Assembly (NCBI RefSeq): GCF_014196765.1
Contig: NZ_JACIEE010000002.1
Location: 492,521-556,520, forward strand
DNA: 64,000 nt
Reading direction: 5' to 3'
DNA from: Mycoplana azooxidifex
GTDB taxonomy: Bacteria; Pseudomonadota; Alphaproteobacteria; Rhizobiales; Rhizobiaceae
Of this stretch, positions 1-7,472 are shown one piece after another; positions within the stretch are counted from its first letter, which is position 1, and each line of letters starts with the position of its first letter. Under the pieces are notes generated by a model. That model had not been told where the DNA came from and did no database searches. It saw nothing but the letters and a program-made list of their open reading frames with translations. Position numbers and translations under genes: made by a program.

Positions 1-1263
1 GTTCAGCTCCAGCGGGTCGGCGCCGAGATCGTAGAGCTGTTCGGGGTCGAGCGCGCAGTAGATATATTTCCACTTGCCCTCGCGGATGCCGACGATCGGC
101 GCATAGGAAGCCTCCGCCGCATATTCCATCAGCACCGGCGTGGTCCGCTCCGCTCCGTTGATGACCGGCACAAGGCTCTCGCCGTCCGTCCACGGCATTA
201 CCTCTTCCATCGAGATGCCGGCGAGATCGCAGAGCGTCGGCGTGACGTCCAGGTTAGAGACGGGACTTGCGTGCAGGCCGGGGGCGACGCCGGGGCCGGC
301 GATCATCAGCGGCACCCGCGCCGAGCCCTCGAAGAAATTCATCTTGAACCATAGCCCGCGCTCGCCCAGCATGTCGCCGTGGTCGGAGCAGAACAGGATC
401 AGCGTGTCGTCCAGCATCCGGGTCCGCTCTAGCGTGTCGACCAGTTCGCCCACCTTGTCGTCGAGATAGGAGATGTTGGCGAAATAAGCCCGGCGTGAAC
501 GGCGCACGTCCTCCTCGGTGATCGACATGCCGGCATAGTCGCAGGAATGCAGGATGCGCTGCGAGTGCGGGTCCTGTGTCTCCAGCATGCCGATCTCGGG
601 TGTCAGGTGTTCGCAGTCCTCGTAGAGATCCCAGTATTTCTTCCGCGCCACGTAAGGGTCGTGCGGGTGGGTGAAGGAGACGGTGAGGCACCAGGGGCGG
701 CGGGCCTCGTCGTCGTTCTCGCGGGCGAGATGGTAGATCTTCTGGCTGGCGAGGAAGGCGACCTCGTCGTCATATTCCATCTGGTTGGTGATCTCGGCCA
801 CGCCCGCGCCCGTCACCGAGCCCATGTTGTGGTACCACCAGTCGATCCGTTCGCCGGGCTTGCGATAGTCCGGCGTCCAGCCGAAATCGGCCGGGTAGAT
901 GTCCGTCGTCAGCCGCTCCTCGAAGCCGTGCAACTGGTCAGGCCCGACGAAGTGCATCTTGCCCGACAGCGCCGTGTAATAGCCGGCGCGGCGCAGGTGG
1001 TGGGCAAAGGTCGGGATCGAGGAAACGTATTCGGCGGCGTTGTCGTAGACCCGCGTCCGGCTCGGCAATTGCCCGGCCATGAACGAGGCACGCGCCGGCG
1101 CACAGAGCGGCGAGGAGGTGTAGTTGTTGGCAAACCGTGCCGAGCGCTTCGCCAGCGCCTTCATGTGCGGCGCATGCAGCCACTCCGCCGGCCCGTCGGG
1201 AAACAGCTTTCCGTTCAGCTGGTCGACCATGATGATCAGGATATTGGGCTTTCTGGCGGTCAC
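1..1263 (-). CDS. betC: choline-sulfatase BetC (3' end outside window)
   Basis: Hydrolyses choline-O-sulfate to choline and sulfate in the cytoplasm, feeding choline to glycine betaine synthesis. The reading frame is open from a GTG at 1263 to the window edge: 421 codons of a family usually about 510 residues long, so the C-terminus is missing. Visible sulfatase features are the N-terminal metal site ILIIMVDQ, the formylglycine signature LCAPAR with the modified Cys at residue 54, and the downstream KMHFVGPDQ and SFTHPHDPY blocks; the wording is very close to rhizobial BetC. AAGGAA lies about ten bases before the GTG. It follows betI by 58 bp on the same strand, as in rhizobial betICBA operons, so betB and betA are expected just outside the window (inference). 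Confidence 0.95.
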   Translation of the reverse strand, partial: MTARKPNILIIMVDQLNGKLFPDGPAEWLHAPHMKALAKRSARFANNYTSSPLCAPARASFMAGQLPSRTRVYDNAAEYVSSIPTFAHHLRRAGYYTALSGKMHFVGPDQLHGFEERLTTDIYPADFGWTPDYRKPGERIDWWYHNMGSVTGAGVAEITNQMEYDDEVAFLASQKIYHLARENDDEARRPWCLTVSFTHPHDPYVARKKYWDLYEDCEHLTPEIGMLETQDPHSQRILHSCDYAGMSITEEDVRRSRRAYFANISYLDDKVGELVDTLERTRMLDDTLILFCSDHGDMLGERGLWFKMNFFEGSARVPLMIAGPGVAPGLHASPVSNLDVTPTLCDLAGISMEEVMPWTDGESLVPVINGAERTTPVLMEYAAEASYAPIVGIREGKWKYIYCALDPEQLYDLGADPLELN

Positions 1264-1307
1264 GGGATGCGGTTCCTTGAGGCGAGGGAGATCGTGGCGG
1301 ACGAGAG

Positions 1308-1430
1308 ATTGCCCCTCACCCTAACCCTCTCCCCGCAAGCGGGGAGAGGGGACTGCAGAAGGCGAGGGCGCCGTATCCGTCCTTCTCCCCGCTTGCGGGG
1401 AGAAGGTGCCGGCAGGCGGATGAGGGGCAA
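1308..1430. repeat. dispersed palindromic repeat, family A
   Basis: Two palindromes, CTCTCCCCGCAAGCGGGGAG and CTTCTCCCCGCTTGCGGGGA, are followed by the tail GTGCCGGCAGGCGGATGAGG. The same wording recurs near 25.0-25.2, 38.8-39.3 and 48.7 kb. It fills most of the betI-betC gap and also encodes the end of BetI. Elements of this kind are widespread in Rhizobiales intergenic DNA; no transposase is attached. Confidence 0.85.
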
Positions 1431-2028
1431 CACCGGAGGCCGTACCCCCGACAACCCGCAACTGCGCCTCCAGGTAATCCTCCGTCAGCGCGATCGACGC
1501 CGCAGCGCTGATCGGGGCGGCGCGCAGGCCCTGGCGGATGTAGAGCCCGTCGATCATGGCGGCAGCCCCCTCGGCGATGCGGACGGCGTCCTCGCGCGGG
1601 CAGAGCGTGGCAAGCCGGGCAACGAGGTTCGAGCGCAGCCGCCGGGCATAGAGCACGAGCAGGCGCCGCGTCTCCTCCGATCGCTGCGCCTCGGCATAGA
1701 AGGCGAGCCAGGCGGCGATCGTCTCCGGCGCGAACTGGTCGGCGTGGAAGCTGACGCGGATGATCGCCGACAGCTTCTCGCGCGGCGTGTGAACGGCTTG
1801 AACGGCTTTCACCGCATCGTCGCGTAACTGCTGGAGAAGACTCCTGATTGTGGCGAGCAGCAGCTGCTCCTTGGAGCCGAAATAGTGGTGCGCCAGCGCC
1901 GGCGAGACGCCGGCATGGCGCGCGATCTCCGACATGGTGACGGCCAGCGAGCCGTGGTCGCCGACCGCCTTCAGCGTCGCGTCCATCAGCGCCCTGCGGC
2001 GCACCGGCTCCATTCCGACTTTCGGCAA
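1321..2028 (-). CDS. betI: TetR-family choline-responsive repressor BetI
   Basis: TetR-family repressor of the glycine betaine synthesis genes; choline normally relieves repression. The N-terminal helix-turn-helix reads SLAVTMSEIARHAGVSPALA followed by HHYFGSKEQLL, diagnostic of BetI. A TTG start at 2028 is chosen because AGGAG sits seven bases upstream. BetI is usually about 195-200 residues; this one is 235, and roughly the last 35 residues (from HPPAGTFSP onward) are read through the family A repeat, so the native end has been replaced or extended by repeat sequence. A near-perfect 18-bp palindrome just upstream is the likely autoregulatory operator. It is first gene of the betI-betC operon. 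Confidence 0.93.
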   Translation of the reverse strand: MPKVGMEPVRRRALMDATLKAVGDHGSLAVTMSEIARHAGVSPALAHHYFGSKEQLLLATIRSLLQQLRDDAVKAVQAVHTPREKLSAIIRVSFHADQFAPETIAAWLAFYAEAQRSEETRRLLVLYARRLRSNLVARLATLCPREDAVRIAEGAAAMIDGLYIRQGLRAAPISAAASIALTEDYLEAQLRVVGGTASGVAPHPPAGTFSPQAGRRTDTAPSPSAVPSPRLRGEG

Positions 2029-2061
2029 GACCTGTCTCCTTTTGTCGGGATGTTATTTTTA

Positions 2062-2079
2062 ATTGACTGGCCAATCAAT
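2062..2079. promoter_or_regulatory. probable BetI operator
   Basis: ATTGACTGGCCAATCAAT is an 18-bp inverted repeat with one mismatched pair, flanked by T and A runs that extend the symmetry. It matches the TTGATTGG-type half-site known for BetI and lies 34 bp before the betI TTG start. It also lies about 100 bp before the divergent HdeD-like gene, which it might affect. Confidence 0.8.
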
Positions 2080-2178
2080 AAAAATCTGCGCGTCACCGGC
2101 GCGTATCCCGCAGGCGATGACAACTGCCGATTTCGTGTTACTATCGGTTTGTTTTGTTTCGGCAATCGGGGGATCGTC

Positions 2179-2730
2179 ATGGCTGTGCACTCGTCAATAC
2201 CGCGTCTTTCGGACGTGCGCGGAAAATGGGGCTGGTTCGTCGCCCTCGGCTTCGCGCTCCTCGTCTTCGGCTTCATCGCCGCGGGCAACCTTCTCTGGGC
2301 CACCGTCGTCACCGTCTACTATGTCGGCATGCTGATGATCGTCGGCGGCGCCGTCTATCTCGCCCATGCCTTCCAGGTGAAGGCGTGGAAGGACACGATC
2401 TACTGGGTGTTGAGCGCGCTGCTCTATCTGGCCGCCGGCGTGCTCGCCTTCGTCAACCCCATCCTCACCTCCAAGGTGCTGACGCTGTTCATGGCCTGCG
2501 CGCTGCTGGTCTCCGGCCTGTTCCGCATCTGGGTGGCGATGCGCGCCCGCGAGGAGGGCGGCTGGGGCTGGCTGCTGGCAGGCGGCATCGTGACCGCGCT
2601 TGCCGGCATCGTCTTCCTGATCGGCTGGCCGGTGAACAGCCTGTGGCTGCTCGGCCTGTTCCTCGCCTTCGACCTCGCCATGCAGGGCTGGGCGCTGATC
2701 GGCTTCGGCCTGGCGCTGCGCAAGGCATAG
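2179..2730 (+). CDS. HdeD-family membrane protein (DUF308)
   Basis: A 183-residue integral membrane protein with about six hydrophobic helices in three repeated pairs (for example WFVALGFALLVFGFIAAGNL near residue 18 and the last pair ending GWALIGFGLALRKA). Length and layout fit the HdeD/DUF308 family, named for the E. coli acid-resistance membrane protein; biochemical function in rhizobia is not established. The ATG at 2179 precedes the charged, Trp-rich start of helix 1. It is divergent from betI and separated from the downstream fluoride operon by its riboswitch, so it is probably monocistronic. Confidence 0.85.
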   Translation: MAVHSSIPRLSDVRGKWGWFVALGFALLVFGFIAAGNLLWATVVTVYYVGMLMIVGGAVYLAHAFQVKAWKDTIYWVLSALLYLAAGVLAFVNPILTSKVLTLFMACALLVSGLFRIWVAMRAREEGGWGWLLAGGIVTALAGIVFLIGWPVNSLWLLGLFLAFDLAMQGWALIGFGLALRKA

Positions 2731-2789
2731 GAATTCCGGCGGCGCTGCGGTTTGACAGCGCCGCCGGATCCGCGATAGGAATTTTCCGT

Positions 2790-2847
2790 GTGATGGGGAT
2801 GGAGCTCCCCGACAACCGCCATGACGGCTGATAGCTCCTGCCAGAGG
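2790..2847 (+). ncRNA. fluoride riboswitch (crcB motif)
   Basis: The core runs GGGGATGGAGCTCCCC, then GACAACCGCC, then a short CATGA loop, GGCTGATAGCTCCTGCC. This has the fluoride riboswitch features: the GATGG segment inside the first stem, the conserved AACCGCC strand, and GGCTGAT followed by CTCCTGC, allowing the GGAG/CTCC pseudoknot. The gene 90 bp downstream is crcB, the standard fluoride exporter target. It should raise expression when fluoride is bound. No U-run terminator is obvious before crcB, so control may act on translation or through Rho (inference). Confidence 0.9.
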
Positions 2848-2936
2848 CGGACCGGAAGGTCGCCCGGTGCAGGCATGCGACCAGCAGCCGCTCTTGGGTG
2901 GTTTCCGTTGCCGCCACATCGTGGAGAGGTGACGAC

Positions 2937-3323
2937 ATGAACTATCTCATCGTGTTTCTCGGGGCAGGGGTCGGCGGTGCCGGCCGCCATGGCGTCAATG
3001 TCCTTGCCGCTCGTCTGTTCGGCAACGGCTTTCCGCTGGGAACGCTCGCCGTCAACATCCTCGGCTGCCTGGCGATGGGCCTGCTCGCCGGCTACTTCGC
3101 CTTTCGCGGCCACCTGCCGCAGGAAGCCCGGCTGTTTCTGACGACCGGCGTGCTCGGTGGTTTCACCACGTTTTCCGCCTTCGCCCTCGACACGGCGCTG
3201 CTTTGGGAGCGCGGCAACCTTGCCGCAGCCTTCGTCTACGTGTTTTCGAGTGTCGTCCTGTCGCTGGCCGCGGTTGCTGCCGGCCTCTTCCTGGCGCGCC
3301 TCTTTCCGGTGGCGCTCGCGTGA
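2937..3323 (+). CDS. crcB: fluoride exporter CrcB/FluC
   Basis: A 128-residue dual-topology fluoride channel of the Fluc family that lets fluoride leave the cytoplasm. Four hydrophobic helices are visible with family signatures: GAGVGGAGRHGVN near the N-terminus, FPLGTLAVNILGCLAMG (the conserved Asn), and the TTGVLGGFTTFSAF break helix with the Phe residues of the pore. The ATG at 2937 has GGAGAGG about eight bases upstream. It is controlled by the fluoride riboswitch, and its stop codon overlaps the GTG of the next gene. Confidence 0.95.
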   Translation: MNYLIVFLGAGVGGAGRHGVNVLAARLFGNGFPLGTLAVNILGCLAMGLLAGYFAFRGHLPQEARLFLTTGVLGGFTTFSAFALDTALLWERGNLAAAFVYVFSSVVLSLAAVAAGLFLARLFPVALA

Positions 3324-3757
3324 GGTCGCTTCTGCTTTCCTGGCAATTCTGGGCCATAGGCTCGGCGGTCTTTGCGGCGCTGACGGCGATCTTCGCCAAG
3401 GTCGGCATCGAGGGCGTCGGATCCGACTTCGCCACCTTCATCCGCACGATCGTCATCCTCGTCTCCATCGCCTTCGTCCTGCAGGTGACGGGTGGTTGGC
3501 AGGCGCCCTCGACCGTATCGCCCAGAAGCTGGCTGTTCCTCGTCCTGTCCGGCCTTGCGACCGGAGCGTCGTGGCTCTGCTATTTCCGGGCGCTCAAGCT
3601 CGGCAACGCCTCCCAGGTCGCTCCCGTCGACAAGCTGAGCGTGGTGCTGGTGGCGGCGTTCGCGGCGATCTTCCTCGGCGAGCGCCTCTCGCCGGTGCAC
3701 TGGCTGGCGGTTTGCATGATCGCTGCAGGTGCCATCATGCTGACGATCCGCATTTGA
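3320..3757 (+). CDS. half-size EamA/DMT-family membrane transporter
   Basis: A 145-residue protein with about five hydrophobic helices, equal to one EamA domain (full transporters have two, near 300 residues). The C-terminal EamA signature PVDKLSVVLVAAFAAIFLGE is clear. It starts at a GTG whose last bases form the crcB stop (GTGA, 4-nt overlap), so translation is very likely coupled. Single-domain EamA proteins probably work as dimers, like EmrE (family knowledge). Position in a fluoride-switched operon suggests a role in fluoride stress or a shared membrane function, but the substrate is unknown. Confidence 0.85.
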   Translation: MRSLLLSWQFWAIGSAVFAALTAIFAKVGIEGVGSDFATFIRTIVILVSIAFVLQVTGGWQAPSTVSPRSWLFLVLSGLATGASWLCYFRALKLGNASQVAPVDKLSVVLVAAFAAIFLGERLSPVHWLAVCMIAAGAIMLTIRI

Positions 3758-3883
3758 AGGAAATTTGATTTAACCCTTTGCAGTCATTGAAGTTTCATCA
3801 AACTGTCATGTTGCTTAAAGGGATTGTTCAGATTCGGTACAGAAGAGTCGGGTCGCAATGTCCTGACCCGGAGTTTCCGCTCG

Positions 3884-5686
3884 ATGTCCGCCGCCGAAAT
3901 GATCTCACTGCGCCGCTTCGGCGACGATCAGATTGTCACGCTTGCCAAGCTCGTGGTCGAGACGGCGTTCCAGCCGATCGTGGAGACGGCCTCGGGCGCG
4001 GTGTTCGGCTATGAATCCCTCATGCGCGGTCACGACCGGCTCGGCTTTCGCTCCCCGCTCGATCTTCTCGACCGGGCCCACGAGGCCGGGCAGTTGCTGG
4101 CGCTGGAGCACATGGTCAACAGCCGCGCGCTCGCAGCCTTTGCCGCCCTGCCGGACTTTGCCAGCCGCACCCTGTTCATCAACCTCGATTCCCGGCTGGT
4201 CACCGAGGCCGCCGACGTCGTCGACCGCCTGTCCGGTCATCTGAAGCGGGCCGGCATCCCGGCCTCTTCCATCTGCTTCGAAATCTCCGAGCGCTTCGAC
4301 AACGGCAGCATGCCCGAGTTCGGCACCCTGATCGCGCGCCTGCGTCAGGAGGGCTTCAAGCTCGCCATCGACGATTTCGGTGCCGGCCACAGCGGCATGA
4401 AGGCGCTGTGCGACCATCCGTTCGACTATCTCAAGATCGACCGGCACTTCATGTCCGGCCTCGATGCGGATGCCCGCAAGCGCCACCTGGTCAAGAGCAC
4501 GGTCAACCTCGCCCATGTGCTGGGCATCCGGGTGATCGCCGAGGGCGTGGAGACGGAAGCGGAGTTCGTCGCCTGCCGCGATTGCGGCTGCGATCTCGTG
4601 CAGGGCTGGTACATCGCCCGCCCGCAGACCGACATGTCCGCCCTGCAGGCGGTCTATGCGCCGGTGGCGCGTGCGGCGACCGGCCGGCGCAACTCGGCCT
4701 CGCTCGACAGCATCCTCATCCGCCGCCAGATCGAGCACCTGCCGGCCGTCCACGAGAGCGACAGCCTGGAGTCCGTCTTCGAGCTCTTCCGCCGGGACCC
4801 GCGGCGCACCTTCTTCCCGGTGCTCAACGCCAATGACGAGCCGCGCGGCATCCTGCACGAATACCATGTCCGCGAAGTCAGCTACCATCCCTTCGGCCGC
4901 GATCTCCTGAAGAACAGGATCTACCAGAAGAGCCTGTCGAACTTCTCCACCATGGCCCCGGTCGCCGATCTGGAGACGCCGGCCGAGCAGCTGCTCTCCA
5001 TCTTCGCCGACATGGGCGGCAGCGAATGCGTGATCCTGACCGAGAACATGCGTTACGCCGGCATCCTCAGCGCCTCCTCGCTCCTGAAGATCATCAGCGA
5101 GAAGCAATTGAAGAATGCCGAGGACCAGAACCCGCTGACGAGCCTGCCCGGCAATCGCTCGATCCACGACTACCTGCAGGACCGGACGCTCGACGGCGAC
5201 CAGTTGCGCTGCTTCTGCTATTTCGACTTCGACAACTTCAAGCCGTTCAACGACCACTACGGCTTCCAGATGGGCGACCGCGCCATCCTGCAGTTCGCCT
5301 CGCTGCTGCGTCGTCACTTCATCGGCGAGGACGTCTTCATCGGCCATCTCGGCGGCGACGATTTCTTTGCCGGCGTCTCGGGGCGGACGGTATCGGCGGT
5401 GCGGGCGCTGATCGAGCGCCTGCTCGGCGATTTCGCCCACGAGGCACGGCAGCTCTATGCGCCGGCGGACCTGCTTGCCGGGGTGATCCGCGGCCACGAC
5501 CGCGACGGAAACGAGCGCAATTTTCCGCTGATGCGCTGCTCTGCGGTAGTGCTGATCGTTCCCGAGGAGGAACTGGTCGCCGATCCGCAGCAGATCAGCG
5601 CCCGCATCGCCACGCTCAAGGGACAGGCGAAGACGAGCAAGGACGGCATCGTCTTCTTCGGCGCCGATCCGCACGTTGCCGGATGA
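3884..5686 (+). CDS. EAL-CBS-GGDEF cyclic-di-GMP signalling protein
   Basis: About 600 residues with an unusual order. An N-terminal EAL phosphodiesterase domain (about residues 20-260) has YESLMRG in place of EAL, FINLD, FEISER, IDDFGAGHS, YLKIDRHF and AEGVETE, so all metal and catalytic positions look present. A CBS pair follows (about 280-400), then a C-terminal GGDEF-like domain (about 410-570). Its signature is HLGGDDFF rather than GGEEF or GGDEF, so cyclase activity is uncertain. No membrane segment is visible, so it is cytosolic. This is the YP_/COG2200-type architecture in which CBS domains may sense nucleotides (family knowledge). ATG 3884 is preferred; an in-frame TTG at 3824 would add 20 residues. 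A hairpin terminator follows. Confidence 0.88.
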   Translation: MSAAEMISLRRFGDDQIVTLAKLVVETAFQPIVETASGAVFGYESLMRGHDRLGFRSPLDLLDRAHEAGQLLALEHMVNSRALAAFAALPDFASRTLFINLDSRLVTEAADVVDRLSGHLKRAGIPASSICFEISERFDNGSMPEFGTLIARLRQEGFKLAIDDFGAGHSGMKALCDHPFDYLKIDRHFMSGLDADARKRHLVKSTVNLAHVLGIRVIAEGVETEAEFVACRDCGCDLVQGWYIARPQTDMSALQAVYAPVARAATGRRNSASLDSILIRRQIEHLPAVHESDSLESVFELFRRDPRRTFFPVLNANDEPRGILHEYHVREVSYHPFGRDLLKNRIYQKSLSNFSTMAPVADLETPAEQLLSIFADMGGSECVILTENMRYAGILSASSLLKIISEKQLKNAEDQNPLTSLPGNRSIHDYLQDRTLDGDQLRCFCYFDFDNFKPFNDHYGFQMGDRAILQFASLLRRHFIGEDVFIGHLGGDDFFAGVSGRTVSAVRALIERLLGDFAHEARQLYAPADLLAGVIRGHDRDGNERNFPLMRCSAVVLIVPEEELVADPQQISARIATLKGQAKTSKDGIVFFGADPHVAG

Positions 5687-5700
5687 GCTGGAAAGAAGGA

Positions 5701-5734
5701 AGGGCGGGTCCGGCCACGAACCCGCCCTCTTTCG
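5701..5734 (+). terminator. hairpin terminator after the EAL-CBS-GGDEF gene
   Basis: AGGGCGGGT (5701-5709) pairs with ACCCGCCCT (5720-5728) around a ten-base loop, followed by CTTTC. It lies 14 bp after the stop codon. Confidence 0.6.
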
Positions 5735-5812
5735 GCCGCCCAGCGGTACACACACAGCGCTGGTACGGCCTATCCTGAGCGGTCCATGTAGGGTCGGGGC
5801 AGACCGCTCAAG

Positions 5813-5886
5813 CCTGCGGAAGTCACTGCAGGATCATTCCTGCGAAATCACTGCAGGACCTTTCCTGCAAAAGTCACTGCAGGAGC
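5813..5886. repeat. three tandem 26-bp hairpin units
   Basis: Three units begin CCTGC, contain TCACTGCAGGA (at 5823, 5848 and 5874) and end GCAGG, spaced 25 and 26 bp apart. CCTGC/GCAGG can pair within each unit, and GCAGGA-CCTT-TCCTGC pairs between units. The third unit contains the stop codon and last codons of the DUF1344 gene, so on that strand the array is its 3' untranslated end. It may act as a terminator or RNA stabiliser (inference). Confidence 0.7.
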
Positions 5887-6131
5887 TTCACAGTCTTGGC
5901 TTCATGCTTTTTCCCGACCATGTCGTAGGCGATTGTAACCTTCTCGCCGGCCTTGATGCCGGGGTCCTTGAACCCCTTCGGCAACATGTAGCTCGAGCCG
6001 TCCGACAGCGTCAGCGTCTGCGCCGCCGGGCTGAAAGCCTTGACCGTTCCGGTCGTCGTCTGCGCTGCCAGTGCAACGGCCGGAGCGGTGAGAACGGTCA
6101 CGATTGCGAGGTTGGAAAGAAGAACACGCAT
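5874..6131 (-). CDS. DUF1344 small exported protein
   Basis: An 85-residue protein with a signal peptide (MRVLLSNLAIVTVLTAPAVA, cleavage likely after ALA near residue 22). A mature part of about 60 residues, TGTVKAFSPAAQTLTLSDGS through GEKVTIAYD, fits the DUF1344 family of rhizobial periplasmic proteins with a small beta-barrel (OB-like) look. Function is unknown. It stands alone, and its stop codon lies inside the tandem hairpin array. Confidence 0.85.
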   Translation of the reverse strand: MRVLLSNLAIVTVLTAPAVALAAQTTTGTVKAFSPAAQTLTLSDGSSYMLPKGFKDPGIKAGEKVTIAYDMVGKKHEAKTVKLLQ

Positions 6132-6463
6132 GAGACTTGTCCTTGGGTAATCTGCCCTTGGGAGAGGGCATTGGTTGAAGCCGTCCGGAAGGCGTCGCGT
6201 CGCGGTGAAAACCGCCGGCGCTTCCCGGCTTCGAGCAGCACGTTAGGCCGCCGGGAAGGGCACTTCAAATTAAAGATAGTTAATCCGTCAAGCCCATGAA
6301 ATGTCGATATTTCAATGGTTTGTGGCAAATTGTGGCGGCGTTTGACATGACCGAAATTTAATGTTGCGGGGGAGCAACCATGTCTTGGTCGCTCGCTTTC
6401 GGCTATGGTCGGAACACGTCGCGCAGGAATTGCATTGCTGCACCGCAGCCGGAGGAAAGCCTT
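6132..6463. other. divergent intergenic region
   Basis: This 332-bp stretch holds the upstream regions of DUF1344 (minus) and the quinone oxidoreductase (plus). The middle, 6265-6365, is clearly AT-richer than its surroundings, as expected for promoters. I see no ORF, RNA or clear operator in it. Confidence 0.5.
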
Positions 6464-7465
6464 ATGTCGTTGCCCGAAGCCATGTCCTATGTCGAAGTCC
6501 GGGAGCCCGGCGGCCCCGAGCATCTCGTCATCGCGCAGGGACCCCTTCCGCTGCTTCGCACGGGCGAGATCCTGGTGCGGGTCGCAGCCGCCGGCATCAA
6601 TCGCCCCGACCTCATGCAACGCAAGGGCGACTATCCCCCGCCGCCCGGCGCAAGCCCGATCCTCGGCCTCGAGATTGCCGGCGAAGTGGTTGCGCTCGGG
6701 CCCGACGTGACGGCGTTCACGGTCGGCGACAAGGTCTGCGCGCTCGCAAACGGAGGCGGCTATGCGCAGTATTGCACTGTCCCGGCATCCCAGGCGCTGC
6801 GGTTTCCCAAGGGCTACGAGCCCGCAAGGGCGGCGGCCCTTCCGGAAACCTTCTTCACCGTCTGGGCCAATCTCTTCATGATGGCGGATCTGAAGGCCGG
6901 CGAGACCGTGCTCGTCCACGGCGGCACGAGCGGCATCGGCACCACGGCGATCCAGCTTGCCCGGGCCTTCGGCGCAAAGGTCTATGCGACCGCGGGAACG
7001 GCGGAGAAATGCGAGGCCTGCGTCGGCCTCGGTGCGCACCGGGCGATCAACTACCGCACCGAGGACTTCGCGGCCGTCATCGCCGAGGAGACCGACAGGC
7101 GCGGCGTCGATGTCATTCTCGACATGGTGGGCGCCACCTATTTCGACCGCAACCTCAAGTCGCTCGGGCTGGACGGCCGGCTGTCGATCATCGCCTTCCT
7201 CGGCGGCACCTTCGCCGAGAAGGTCAATCTCGGCCCGATCCTGCTGAGGCGGCTGCGGATCATGGGATCGGCCATGCGCCCGCGGACGGCTGCGGAGAAG
7301 CAGGCGATCCGCGACGACCTTTTGGAAAAGGTGTGGCCGCTTCTCGACGCGGGGCGGCTGGCGCCGGTGATCCAGGCCGTGCTGCCGTTCACCGAGGTCG
7401 TCAACGCCCACCGCATGCTGGAGCATGGCGACCATGTCGGCAAGGTGGTGATCACCTTCGACTGA
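6464..7465 (+). CDS. NAD(P)H quinone oxidoreductase, PIG3/zeta-crystallin type
   Basis: A 333-residue medium-chain dehydrogenase without zinc. An N-terminal GroES-like fold has [20 protein letters not shown], the hallmark of the PIG3/TIGR02824 subgroup. The Rossmann domain has [18 protein letters not shown] (about residue 150), and the C-terminus ends [10 protein letters not shown]. It should reduce quinones with NADPH in the cytoplasm. The start is ATG 6464, with GGAGG nine bases upstream. It converges on the MFS gene, with seven bases between stops. Confidence 0.92.
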   Translation: MSLPEAMSYVEVREPGGPEHLVIAQGPLPLLRTGEILVRVAAAGINRPDLMQRKGDYPPPPGASPILGLEIAGEVVALGPDVTAFTVGDKVCALANGGGYAQYCTVPASQALRFPKGYEPARAAALPETFFTVWANLFMMADLKAGETVLVHGGTSGIGTTAIQLARAFGAKVYATAGTAEKCEACVGLGAHRAINYRTEDFAAVIAEETDRRGVDVILDMVGATYFDRNLKSLGLDGRLSIIAFLGGTFAEKVNLGPILLRRLRIMGSAMRPRTAAEKQAIRDDLLEKVWPLLDAGRLAPVIQAVLPFTEVVNAHRMLEHGDHVGKVVITFD

Positions 7466-7472
7466 TCAGTCG

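Noticed and set aside
3905..5755. Long antisense open frame over the EAL-CBS-GGDEF gene (616 codons)
   Set aside because: Composition is that of a shadow frame of a GC-rich gene; there is no recognised motif and no ribosome site, and the plus-strand gene has clear domains.
6098..7435. 445-codon antisense frame over quinone oxidoreductase
   Set aside because: Shadow of a gene with a clear family and ribosome site.
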